From Cyanodermella asteris (taxonomy: Eukaryota > Ascomycota > Lecanoromycetes > Ostropales > Stictidaceae): a stretch of DNA of 64,000 bases. The number at the start of each line of letters is the position of its first letter. The stretch's first letter is position 1. A program made the translations under genes and the position numbers. The notes below the pieces were generated by a model. The model saw only the letters and a list, made by a program, of their open reading frames with translations, had not been told where the DNA came from and did not search any database. This document shows, one piece after another, positions 10,251-20,715 of the stretch. The stretch lies in the NCBI GenBank assembly GCA_900618795.1, contig UYJD01000016.1, forward strand, positions 62,001-126,000, read 5' to 3'.

Positions 10251-11270
10251 ATGTCGACATCAAGGCTTCTCAGAGCATCAACGCGATGTCATAGCTGCCA
10301 ATGGCAGACGCTGAGCGCATTCGCCTCGGTGGCAGGTGTTTCGTTGAATACATCGCCACTGACATTACCCCAAAAGTTTCCAACAGCCCCTGCTCGATAT
10401 ACACAAAGACCAGCATTCGCACGATCATACACAACGCAACAAGATGTCGAAGGAAAAAAGTCAGACGAAGCAGAAAATGAGGTCCTCCGAGGGCTCGCAA
10501 ACGAGGAAGAGGTGGGAGCAGTAGCAGACGAGCCATCAGCATCCCAAACAACCTCCACGCCACAAGACCCAAGCATCCCCTGGTACCTCCAAGTCCAACC
10601 CTCACGACCTCCTCCAACCCTCTCCGAACGCCAGAAACTCCCCGACCTCCCCTCCGACGCCCCGGAGAAACTCCAACCCATCATGGAGCACCTCTTCACA
10701 GACATAGGCCTCGACGACGTCCGGATGCTCGACCTCCGCAAAATGGACCCGCCACAAGCCCTCGGGGCAAACCTGATCATGCTCTTCGGCACTGCACGGT
10801 CCGAGAAACATCTCCACACCTCCGCCGACCGGTTCTGCCGCTGGCTGCGCTCGACCTACAAACTACGGCCGTACGCCGATGGCCTCCTCGGCCGGAACGA
10901 GCTTAAGATCCGGCTGCGGCGGAAGGCGAAGAGGGCGAAGATTATGGGTGGGAAGGGGACGCCGGCGGAGGTGGATGCCGATGATGGGATACGCACGGGC
11001 TGGGTGTGTGTTAATATTGGGGAGATCGAGAAGGGGGAGATGGTCACGGAGGAGGAGTTGAGGGCGAGGGGCATTGTGGGGTTTGGGGAGGGGACTTCGG
11101 GGGCGCACGTTGTGGTGCAGATGATGACGGAGGAGAAGAGGGAGGAGTTGGATTTGGAGAAGTTGTGGGGGGATGCGCTGAGGCGGCAGGAGAGGAAGGA
11201 GGCGAGGTGGATGGCAGAAGAGGAGGCCAGAAGTACGTCTGAGCCGAAGGGCGAAGCCGCGGCGGCTTGA
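10251..11270 (+). CDS. ATP25: Mitochondrial ATP25-type protein, RsfS-like half only
   Basis: The 339-residue product begins with a basic, Ser/Arg-rich stretch (residues 1 to about 60) typical of a mitochondrial targeting sequence. After an acidic linker comes the block IPWYLQVQP (about residue 99) and an RsfS/Iojap-like domain (about residues 118-260) with GLDDVRMLDLRKMDPPQALG and the basic LKIRLRRKAKRAKIMGG segment of fungal Atp25. In yeast Atp25 this N-terminal half associates with mitochondrial ribosomes, while a separate C-terminal half stabilises the ATP9 (OLI1) mRNA. Here the frame ends soon after the RsfS-like domain with a charged Glu/Arg/Lys tail, so the second half is absent. I chose the ATG at 10251 over an in-frame ATG at 10176 because the targeting sequence starts there and the upstream part overlaps the ESF2 leader. 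The gene could equally be called a stand-alone fungal RsfS homologue. Confidence 0.82.
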   Translation: MSTSRLLRASTRCHSCQWQTLSAFASVAGVSLNTSPLTLPQKFPTAPARYTQRPAFARSYTTQQDVEGKKSDEAENEVLRGLANEEEVGAVADEPSASQTTSTPQDPSIPWYLQVQPSRPPPTLSERQKLPDLPSDAPEKLQPIMEHLFTDIGLDDVRMLDLRKMDPPQALGANLIMLFGTARSEKHLHTSADRFCRWLRSTYKLRPYADGLLGRNELKIRLRRKAKRAKIMGGKGTPAEVDADDGIRTGWVCVNIGEIEKGEMVTEEELRARGIVGFGEGTSGAHVVVQMMTEEKREELDLEKLWGDALRRQERKEARWMAEEEARSTSEPKGEAAAA

Positions 11271-11527
11271 ATGTATCAGTATACCGAATGGACTACGACT
11301 GCCGATGTTTGGAGATTTCTCGCGAGAATATGCACTTGCAATCTGGCGAAAGCCTTGCTAAGCGTAAATTGATCTTTCTGCGTATGCAGCTTCTAAGCAG
11401 TCATCAGACTTCTAAAAGACAACAGTTGAGTAGGATTTCAGGGCGAAGCTCATCAGATTATCATGGTAGTTAAGTATATTTGTTATAAAATGCATCGTGG
11501 GTATCGTTTATGCTGTGAATCATTCAA

Positions 11528-12445
11528 TCAGACCGATGTCGAATCAGAAGTAGGACGCTCATCCTTGGGCTCCACATTCTGTTCCTGTGCAAGCTCCTCT
11601 CTTCTCGCCGCATAAGATCCGTCCGAACCGTTCGGCACGTGGAACCTCTTGTCGACTCGTCCGACCAAGAACAGCAACGCCAAGATGATGTCAATCACAA
11701 AGTTGAAGCAATAGAATGCCGCCTTGGAATGATACCACGCCGGGTCCGTGATTGGCCTAGGAGCTTCCCACGTCGTGCCAGCCCTGAAACCAGCCTCAAT
11801 GCAAGCGAAAGCCGTCGTCGCAGCCAACAATCCCGCCTTCGCGTACCAACCACCATGCCCAAAGTGATCAATCTCCTGCTTGCGAGGCCAGAAAACCGCA
11901 ATAGGGAGCATCACCAAAGGCAACACCGCAATAACGGTCAAGAAAGTTTGACCAAACAACTGGATATCGCGATCAATCCTCTTCGCATCCGCATCCGTCG
12001 TCTTCACACTCTGCACAACCGTGACAATCACCATCAGCAATACCGGAATAACCAGATACAACACCGCCTTGTACCCGTTCCTGAACCATTTGCTCCACCC
12101 CAACTGCGGTATCGCAGCACGGATCAGCCGCTGCACGAACAGGTTGTTGATCACGTAAATGAGCAGGATCCCCGCGTTGATGAAGACTTGTGCTGCGATT
12201 GCGACGTTCGAGTCCGTGGGCCGGGTAGCCCAGACGATCCGCATTATTAGGGCGACAATGCGCGACATGCAGAAGCCGAAGAGCATGGCGTTGAAGACGA
12301 ATTTGTGGGAGCGCTTTTGGTTAAGCTGGAAGAGGGTCATGTGGGAGGCGGCGAGGCCGATGAAGATTGCGATTAGGACGGCGGAGATGGGGACGTCGAG
12401 GGCGACTGTCGGGACGCCGCCGACGGTGGCTGTCCGAGATGACAT
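11528..12445 (-). CDS. Seven-helix integral membrane protein, DUF3112 family
   Basis: This 305-residue protein belongs to the fungal DUF3112 family, whose function is not established. Seven hydrophobic segments are visible, roughly at residues 18-40, 48-72, 80-103, 123-147, 162-187, 198-220 and 238-262. The segment SHMTLFQLNQKRSHKFVFNA between helices 1 and 2, followed by FCMSRIVALIMRI, is the family signature. The C-terminal 40 residues are polar and acidic and probably cytoplasmic. A seven-helix layout suggests a receptor or sensor, but this is inference only. The gene has no intron. It lies tail to tail with the ATP25-like gene (about 260 bases between stops) and its leader faces the HET gene about 970 bases away. 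Confidence 0.85.
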   Translation of the reverse strand: MSSRTATVGGVPTVALDVPISAVLIAIFIGLAASHMTLFQLNQKRSHKFVFNAMLFGFCMSRIVALIMRIVWATRPTDSNVAIAAQVFINAGILLIYVINNLFVQRLIRAAIPQLGWSKWFRNGYKAVLYLVIPVLLMVIVTVVQSVKTTDADAKRIDRDIQLFGQTFLTVIAVLPLVMLPIAVFWPRKQEIDHFGHGGWYAKAGLLAATTAFACIEAGFRAGTTWEAPRPITDPAWYHSKAAFYCFNFVIDIILALLFLVGRVDKRFHVPNGSDGSYAARREELAQEQNVEPKDERPTSDSTSV

Positions 12446-13412
12446 TTTCGATTTCGATGGTAGGTCGATAGAATTTCCGTCTGCAAGTGTGTGAAATGCA
12501 ATGGTTGGAGGATAGCCAGATATGTATGTGGTCCAGGTAGGCTATCTGACCGCACACTGTAGAGCTTCGACAGGGTAAGGCACGAGATAAGGACTCTACC
12601 ACAAAGATGAGGTGACTCTTAAAGATACAAAAGAGCAAACGCCAAACATGAAGAAGATTATAGATAAATGTATAGAGCAGTCATTAGGGCTGTTTCCGGC
12701 ATCTCGTCACTCGATACCAGCGGCGCACCAGCAGCGAGACCGAAAGCCCACGAAACGACCGAACAAATCGCAGCGACGGCCTCGAGAGCGCGGAACAGGC
12801 TGTCAGTAAGCTCGGCGTCCGGTTCGCACGTCAAAAGCGAGTCAAAGTCAGGCTCGAGGGCGGTGGTACCGTTGTCTAAAAGCTGAGGGCTAGACGTGGC
12901 GTAAATACCCTTTGGTCGTCGATGTCGTGTTATTGGCTGCTTTTGCGGTCGCTCGGCCTGCTGGAACTTGCGAAGGCCGGGAGTCCGCCGCACCTGCTGA
13001 TTAGTCAGCGCGCTTTGGATTTGGAAACATGACATATTGTTCGGCTGGGAACCGATCTTTGTACAACTTATACACCGCCCTTGAGCTTGTGTCTGCGTGA
13101 TCATTATCGTGCACGCGAGGGTCATCAATGCAGCCACGCTATTGGAGAGTCTTTTTGCTTGCCAGTCTCTGCTTGATATGCCTGGACACTTCGATGTCTG
13201 AGCGGCCTGGGTACTAACAATGCTGAGCTCAAATCCGCCCCGCAAGGCTAGAGTAGTAGTAATCCCACGGAGCTAGCGAGGCTCTCACGATGGCGATAAG
13301 GCAACGGATACCTCTTCCTCGCTCACATTATTCACACCACTAATTTAGCGGTCAAAGCTTACAGATTCCCTAATTATTCCCTCCGCGAGTACTTGGCAGC
13401 GATACATCAACG
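12446..13412. other. Divergent intergenic region between the DUF3112 and HET genes
   Basis: This 970-base interval presumably contains both promoters. A minus-strand open frame of 195 codons (12658-13245) crosses it, but its composition is not protein-like and it lacks any motif, so I do not call it. The last 150 bases before the HET gene are relatively AT-rich. Confidence 0.5.
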
Positions 13413-15327
13413 ATGGTGCAAGGCGATGCAGAAAAACCTACGCCACATTACAGGCAGGTAGATGCGTCAAAGAAGCAGATTCGCCTACTCGAAGTCGCCT
13501 CCGGAACAGATGGTATCGTTGAATGCACCCTGCGACATGTCTCTCTCAATGACGAGCCGACTCCCAATTACGAGACAGTATCCTATTGTTGGGGACCTTC
13601 GACGACGGGGACAGCCGAGATCAAACTCGATGGACACATTGTTCGAGTTCCAGCCAGTTCCGCAGCCGCTGTCAAATGCATGAGATTGCCGTCTGGGCCA
13701 CGAGTGTTGTGGATTGATGCGATTTGCATCAATCAAGCATCTGACCTCGAGTGAAGCCAGCAGGTCGCGTTGATGTCGAGCATTTATTCTCTAGGCAGGA
13801 GCAATTTGGCCTATTTGGGGGACCTTTCCGAAGACTTGAATGTGCGAATAGTTGAGTGTATTCACGTTCCGCTTTCCGAGATGCGCACCATGACTGCAGA
13901 CTTTAGACTCGTGCGCGAGACTATGTTCGACGCTGATTACAGGGCCCGAATCTCGGCTACGGCATTTGATTCAGAAGTTGATTTTGAGACTATCAAAACC
14001 TTATTTGACCTGCCTTGGTTTTGGTGCGTGACCTATCCTATACACGGCATGCTAACGGCTAACAAAGGTTCAAAGCCGACTTTGGGTAGTGCAGGAAGTT
14101 TTCCTCGCGCGGAACAATATCTGCCATCTCGGCCAGAACCAAATCGACTTGAAAGACATCGTACGCCTTGCCGTGTGGATTGCTTTCAAGCGTAATTCAG
14201 TTCCTCCGCAGTTCTGGGGATCTTCCCGGGGATTGCGATGCGCTATGCGACTTTATGCCTGGCTAAACCCAGACGGTTTTCTTCCTGATTCTAAAGTGGA
14301 AAAATGGCGTCTTGACATGCTGTATACGATTGCGCTGTCGTTCGAAAAGTCAGACCCCAAAGACGGGATTTATGCAGTTTTGGGGCTGGTTGGCATGGGC
14401 AACTTACCTCAACGATATCAGCGACTCCTAAGCGTAGACTACGCAAAATTTCTCCCTGACATTCTTTGTGATGCGACTCGATTCGCAATCTGCCAGATCG
14501 GCGATCTGAGAGCCCTACGGCACATAGATCACGGTTCAGACACTCTGGACACGGCACTAGCTGGTGGCTTTACCAGTTGGACCGTAAGGGCGGATCTCAC
14601 GCCGAATCCGATTCAGATGGGATCCCCGTTGTACAACGTTGGGTATGCCTGTCGTGGGCTTGAGACTCCAACAAAGGACGCCTTGTTTAACATGGGCTTG
14701 GGGCCGTCTTTCCTGTCACTAGAGGGTTTCGCCGTTGACCAAATAAATGCGACTACATTTAGCTGCGACGAGACTCGGTGGAATATGGATCAGCCCTTTG
14801 AGGACTGGCTCGTGCAAGCCGTGAAGATGATAATCGAGGCCGGGATTTGCACGGCCGATACCACTCGTGACTCTGGCAGCTGGGGGAGCAAGATGGCGCT
14901 TGCCATATGTGCTGGGCAGGCGAGAGACAACACGAAAGTGCAGAGCGCTGACATTCGGAATTTCGCGGCATACCTGGAAAATCTTGCAAACATTCTTGGA
15001 CTGGCAGATTCGGGATCGAGCAGCGAGTTTCGAAGACGAGAGGGGCTCTCTTGGCGCCAGGAAAGGCGATCACTGTATTTCGGACCATGCCTTTGCCGTC
15101 GCCTCTTTGTGACTGATGGTGGACGCATAGGTCTGGGACCCCGCTGTATGCAGCCTGAAGACATTGTCGTTGTTCTGAAGGGCGGTGCGACGCCATTCGT
15201 CCTTCGGCGGATGAGTGACGGCTACTACATCCTGGGTGAGACGTATGTCCCTGGGATCTTGGAGGGTGAAGCTGTACAAGACCACTTTGCACGAAATGCG
15301 CCAATGCAGATGTTTGCCATTCGCTGA
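13413..15327 (+). pseudogene. HET-domain (heterokaryon incompatibility) gene with an in-frame stop
   Basis: HET-domain proteins (PF06985) trigger the cell-death reaction when unlike fungal individuals fuse. The domain begins at YETVSYCWGP, continues through VLWIDAICINQASDLE and SQQVALMSSIYSLGRSNLAYLG, and resumes after an intron (14024-14075, GTGCGT...AAAG, GCTAAC branch site) with CRLWVVQEVFLAR. The C-terminal region ends with IGLGPRCMQPEDIVVVLKGG and PFVLRRMSDGYYILGETYVP, the usual closing segment of this family. Total length would be about 620 codons. A TGA at 13752-13754 interrupts the domain directly after INQASDLE, where the family normally has Arg; everything after it stays in frame and well conserved, so the break looks recent. 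Alternatives are a null allele, an assembly error or translation of a truncated product. It lies tail to tail with het-c, 570 bases away. Confidence 0.85.
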
Positions 15328-15897
15328 CACTTTGCATCCGCGAGGATGCGCACAAGAAGGTTCGGGACAGAATTCCTGGCACCAGCTTTGGATGAGTGCG
15401 GACCTAGTGCCGACCAGGGCCCAAGGAATTGCCACACGTTCTTGCGAGAATTATGATGTGAAAGTGGACAGACAGAAGTATCTACCGCAGTGTTTCGGTC
15501 TTGTTCGATTCAAATGGACTAATAGCGACTGCTCCAAATACACACGGCGCTACCTGTACAATAAAGCTCGTGAGCAAAGTCATGCAGAGTCTGCAACGAG
15601 ACCGATCTTCATGCTTCAACAAGCAGCAAATCGTGTTCGAGCCAACCCGGCAAAAGTTTCGGAGGAAGCTTCAGTCCCCCGGCCAACACAATGTTCGTCC
15701 AATGTGGAGTCTGTACTTTGGCTTCGACGCGTCATCTCGAGTCTTTGGGGCTGACATTTCAATCAGCTCAGTTCGCTTGTGCATTGATTGACTCTTCGTT
15801 TCTTCATTTTGATGGTCTATTGCAAATCTGCCTCGACAACGTGCAAGCAGGCATCCATCATTGCTTCAAAACTGTCTCTAGGTCTTGCGGTAACTCA
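15328..15897. other. Convergent intergenic region between the HET gene and het-c
   Basis: This 570-base interval separates the two 3' ends. No gene is supported. Plus-strand open frames run into the 3' end of het-c but lack family features. It presumably holds both polyadenylation regions. Confidence 0.5.
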
Positions 15898-18706
15898 TCA
15901 GTATCGCTCGTAGTTGTCGTATCCCCCGGATCGACCGCCGCCATAATCCCTACGCTCATAATCATTCTCGCGACCATATTCTTGTCGTCCACCGCCGTGA
16001 TCACGACGTTCGTAATCCTCTCCACCTTGATATCCACCTCCTCTCTGCTCGTAGCCTCCGGTCCTTCCGCTGTGTCCGTGCTCCCATTGCTGAGGCTCGG
16101 GGGCTTCGTAGCCTTGTGAATATCCACTTTCATACTGGGGGCCAGTCTGATAGCCGAAACGGCCTGGTGGGTGGTGGTCGTAGTCGTGACTTTCCTGGCT
16201 GTATCCTGGTCCGCCGTACTGGGGCTCCCGGCCAGGTGGTGGACGAGTCGTGTCGTAGCCGGTCTCTGTGCCTGGGAACTCACGTCCAACGTTTGCGGCC
16301 TCGCCTTCAAAGTCGACCTCTCGAGAGAGACCGGGGATCTTCATACCACTGCCGCTGACCAAGTTTCCGAGCGCGCCCAAGCCGCCTCCTCCGCCACCGT
16401 GGGAAGAGCCGCCGCCGAGGAGGCTTCCGATGGCATCGAGACCACTGCCGCCAGATGACTTTCCACCACCTCCGCCGATGAGGTTGCCGATCATTCCGAG
16501 ACCGCCTCCGCCGGAAGAGCTGTGGCCATGGCTGCTCCCACCTCCGCCGCCAGTGAACTGGCTCACCATATTCCAAGCCGCGTTACCTTGGCCCAACTGG
16601 CTGGACGCTGCCTGAGTGTTGCCAGACTGGAACATGGTTTGCATAGCGTTGACCGCTGATCCTCCAGCATGCGGATCCTCAGATCCGACGTGGTTCTTAC
16701 CAGCTTTGACACTTTCAGCATCGAGAAGGCGATCGAAGTTGTGCTGGGTAGATCGCGCCCACTGCTCGACAGTGTTGAACATGGCTCTATGAGCTTCGTT
16801 GTTCATGTCGCGGATCGCTGGGTGGTGGAAGACGCGGCAGATGTCCTCCATGATCTGGTCCAGACCCGCATCGGGATGCTCCCAAGCCCAGAGAACTCGA
16901 GGAACGACGTACTTAAGGATCTCGGAGGCTACCTTGCCAGCGCATTCGTTGAGAATGTTGGTGAAGTGGTCCTTGGACAAAAGCGAGTGAGTCGGGTCGG
17001 TGCAGTAGGGATCGGTCCATGGCTCGAATTGATGCTTGCCGGACGCGTCCACGACAGTGCTACTGCCAGTCTTCAGCTGCTTGTTAACGATATCGATGAC
17101 CGGGCGGACGAAGGGTGCCATCAAACGCATGACGAAGAGGGTGACAGTCTCCGAGATCTTCTCGACAAGAGACTCGAGGCCAGGGATCTTCTCGATAGTC
17201 GCTGAGAGGGTCTTGACGACGCGGTCTCGGAAGGCCAGAATCGGGTAGATTTGCTTGATAACAGCAGCCGGATCAACTGTCTGAGCGGTCACTTGTGCGC
17301 CAGCAACGGGGCCAGTTGGAGCTGGTGGTACCGGATCCGCACGGGCAGAACCTCCGTACCCACCATCGTAACCACCTTGGCCTCGAGAGGAGCTGTAGTT
17401 TTCATCGTATCCACCGCGTGGGGATTCGAAGCCACGTTCAGAGCCGTAGCCTCCTGATGAGCCGCCATATCCACCTCCGTATTCAGCCCCTCCGCTGCTA
17501 TAGCCTCCACCACCGCCTGATCGGGGCAAGCCCTGCCCGGAAGCGTTGCGGCGTTCCTGTTCTTGGGAAGCAGCCTGAAGCTGTCGAGCCTGATCACCCA
17601 ATTCTCCAGTGCCGGGAATCTGGGACAAAAGACCAATCAGGACACCAGCACTGTCATCATTACCACCATCATTTCCAAAGCCACGCGAAGAACCTTGGCT
17701 TGCAGCCTGAGCTTGTCCAAGAGTTTTGTCGAGCTCATCGACTTCAGACTGCGTGATATGATCGTTTGCTTCGCCAATGACACTGTGCAAAAAGTCGACG
17801 CCACCAAAAGTTCCAGTAACGATAGGGAAGACACGCTTTCCGTGCAGGTTGATCTCCGAGGACTGGCCGCAATGAGGGAAGACGTTTCTATGGCCCATCT
17901 CACGCAACGCCAATTCGCAGTAGTTTGAGTGTGCGCCAAAATCCTCGCATGTGTGGAGAGCCTGACCCAGGCAGCGCAGCGCCTCGCATAAATCCGCTTC
18001 CTTGCCCTTTCCACCTCCGGTACCATGTCTGTACATGCGGCCGTAGTGGATGCTGCGGGTCAAGCTGTGCTTCACGTATCCGGCACTTGTCGCAATACCA
18101 AGACGCTCGTTTGCAATGTAGTTTTTCATGCCAGTCTGCATGTCGATTTCCAGCTCAACCTTCTGAACGGGAGGACGCAGTCTGGGATCGTACTTGCGGG
18201 CATCTTCGTTGTCGGCGTAATCTTTGGGGTTGTCGATGTGCTCCTCGGGGCGATAACACCCAAGACGCTCGGCAGTGACCTCGAACTCCTCGGTTGCGTA
18301 GCCAAAGGCCAGGAAACTCAAGATCCACAACAGAACACGAATTGTTTCGGCGGGAACGCCCTTGAGGGCACCGACATCGACGGCCTGGCTGTAGTCGCGA
18401 AGCCAGTTGCCAAAGTAGACGCGCTTGACCATCATAGAGGTCCATTTGTGGCCCTTGACGAAGGCAATGAGCTTAAGAGTATCTTCAATGTCACCATGAC
18501 GCCAGTTCTTGCCCTCAATCTTGGAGATGGAAGCTAGAAGAAGCTGTTAGTAAAGCCCAATGCACGTTCGGTCCCAGCGAGTCAAACATACCAATATTTC
18601 CAGCACCAAAAGCTGCAGCAGGCGTAGCACATTGCAGCAGAACAAGGAGCACCAATAGCAAGGTCAGGGAGAATCCCAGGGTGGGCATCCTCCCGACAGC
18701 AGCCAT
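15898..18706 (-). CDS. het-c: Heterokaryon incompatibility protein HET-C
   Basis: HET-C (PF07217) is a signal-peptide protein that mediates non-self recognition in Neurospora; the Aspergillus homologue TINC interacts with the NIMA kinase. The model has exon 1 18592-18706, an intron 18534-18591 (GTATGT...TCTAG) and exon 2 15898-18533, giving 916 residues, close to Neurospora HET-C. Residues 1-32 form a signal peptide with a long Leu run, followed at once by FGAGNIASISKIEGKNWRHG, the family's mature N-terminus, which is completed exactly across the splice. The core then shows VKRVYFGNWLRDYSQAVDVG, ERLGCYRPEEHIDNPKDYAD and ALHTCEDFGAHSNYCELAL. A Gly/Tyr/Ser-rich insert lies near residues 365-440. 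The last 200 or so residues are Gly-rich and then Tyr/Arg/Gly-rich, as in the Neurospora protein. An ATG 19 codons upstream (18763) is an alternative start. The neighbouring HET gene parallels the pin-c/het-c linkage of Neurospora. Confidence 0.93.
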
Positions 18707-19388
18707 GGTTTCGGATCGAGATGGGGCGGTGCCTGTGAGCAGATTTGCTAAAACTAGATGCACGATCTGAAATCAGTCGGGATGGTGGGGAATGATGTTG
18801 TGGCAGAAGAGCAAGTTATTTCAAGCCCTCGATAGTGTTGATGGAGATTGTATGGGAGTGATTGCCCCTCTTCTCATGCTCAGCTCGATTGAAACGCGTT
18901 TCGTGTCTTGGCTGATGTGACCAATTTCTCTGACAGCGGACAGCTTTCTGCCCCGCCAACAAACAAGACACGAGATTGCCAACCAAGTCACGACTGCGCC
19001 ATTGTGATTGGTGTGCCTTACAGATCAGCAAGACTGTCTGGCTGCCCTGACAGAGGTGTCCATGACCAGGATGCAGGTCACGATTGACACGCATACCCAG
19101 GCTAGCTTGGAAATTGCAGCCGTAGGGCAACTTCCCCGGCCCTGTTGAAAGGCGATTCATGGAGCGGTCCACATTGCGCCGCCCAGAACATTGTTGCAGC
19201 TCAATACCGTTCTGAAAAGTACATTCGAATATCATCTCTGGAATTTCGCGTCTCTCCAGCCACTCCTTTCTTCAGTACGTGCTGAATGTGTGCAAATGCG
19301 TTGCTCCTTCATGCCTTGGACACCAAGCACCCTAGCGCTCCAATCTGCTATTTTACAACTTTTCTCTCATGCCACGATTCCGCTCCGA
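18707..19388. other. Intergenic between het-c and the alcohol dehydrogenase gene
   Basis: About 680 bases upstream of het-c and downstream of the dehydrogenase, both on the minus strand. It presumably contains the het-c promoter. No gene or clear motif is supportable. Confidence 0.5.
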
Positions 19389-20715
19389 CTACCACCTCAA
19401 TACTGGCTTGATGGTCGTGCCGCTGTGCATATCCTCAATGGCCTTCTCAAACTCCTTTGCCGGATAGTATTTGATCAGCTTGTCGATCGGATAGTTGCCT
19501 TTGTGATACTCTTCGATCAGATATGGAATGATCTGGCCGGGTACGGAATCGCCTGTCGCAGTTGTCAGTTTGTCTGTCGATATCTCCCCGAAGCTTCAAT
19601 CTTACCTTCAGTAACACCCTTGTATGTCCTTCCCGCAAGAAGATGCACCGTCGGTTCGATCTCTGTCTTGATACCCGCGGGAGGCGCTCCCAGAGAGACC
19701 GCTGTTCCCCTGGTTCCCAGACATTCAACCATGTTCGCAATCACGACCGGAACTCCGGTTGTGTCGATGGCATAAGGTAGTCCCGATGGTGGGCACAATT
19801 CTTTGCATCTCGCCATGAGCTTCTCCTTGTCCTTCGCCGTGTCGCCAGCAATGACGTGGGTCGCTCCCAACTCCCGTGCCAGTTTGGTTCGAGTCTCTAC
19901 CAGGTCAACCACAATGATCTGCTTGGCTTTCCTGATCTTTGCAGCCATCACCGCCGCAAGTCCGACACCGCCGCAGCCGAAGATTGCTACCGAGTCGGTC
20001 TCTTTGAGGTCTAGCACATTCAGCACCTACAAGGCATTAGCTCGATTGACACCAAATTTGATGGAATACACTCACGCATCCGGCCCCGGTTATCTGCCCG
20101 CATCCTATAGGGGCGAACAGCTCCAGTGGTGTGTCGTCGGGGACTTTGACTAGACTGTTGGCGTGGACCAGAGTTGTCGAAGCAAAGCTGCTCTGGCCGA
20201 AGAAACTGCTTGACAGCTCGCCTCCGTCTTCTGTCTGTAAGCCCGTCGTTCCATCCGGTCGTCTGCAGGAGAAATTGCGAGGAATGAACTCATAACAATA
20301 TGCAGGGTGTGAGTCGTGACACTTTATCGAAGTTAGTATGCTGTCTCGAAAGTGGCAAGGTTGAATACATGCCTGCTCGCAGTCTCCGCAAAAGGCGAAG
20401 CTTAGCAACACCTTGTCTCCCTTGGCGACTGATTTCACATCGGAGCCCGCTTCGACCACAATGCCGGCACCTGCGGGATCGTTAGTGTGTGGCTGGAGCA
20501 TCAAACAACGCCTTCAATATACCCTCGTGACCAAGGACGGCAGGCATCTGCTGCATTGGAAAATTGCCCGCTGCCACAGAATTATCGGTGTGACAAATGC
20601 CCGATGCCACAATTTCGACAAGCACTTCATCAGCCCGCGGCGACCCGACCTTGATCGTCTCCCATGTCGCGGGCTTCTTGTACTCCCTATTCACGATAGC
20701 CTGCGCAGTAGTCAT
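19389..20715 (-). CDS. Zinc-dependent alcohol dehydrogenase (aryl/benzyl-alcohol dehydrogenase-like), five exons
   Basis: This is a medium-chain zinc alcohol dehydrogenase, oxidising alcohols with NAD. Exons are 20523-20715, 20373-20470, 20076-20321, 19606-20026 and 19389-19552, giving 373 residues, normal for the family. The catalytic zinc ligands are in GICHTDN and VLGHEGAG. The structural zinc site is CGDCEQ joined to CHDSHPAYC, which forms the exact C-x2-C-x2-C-x7-C pattern only if the second intron uses a GC donor (CAG|GCATGT). The other three introns are GT-AG. The nucleotide-binding motif is FGCGGVGLAAV, followed by VVDLVETR, whose Asp predicts preference for NAD over NADP. The ending TTIKPVLRW is typical of the class. 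The HPAYCYEFIPRNF block is seen in aryl-alcohol dehydrogenases, so an aromatic alcohol substrate is likely but inferred. No biosynthetic cluster surrounds it. Confidence 0.88.

Noticed and set aside
12658-13245. A 195-codon minus-strand open frame between the DUF3112 and HET genes
   Set aside because: No motif, irregular composition and no clear start context; it fills a divergent promoter interval.
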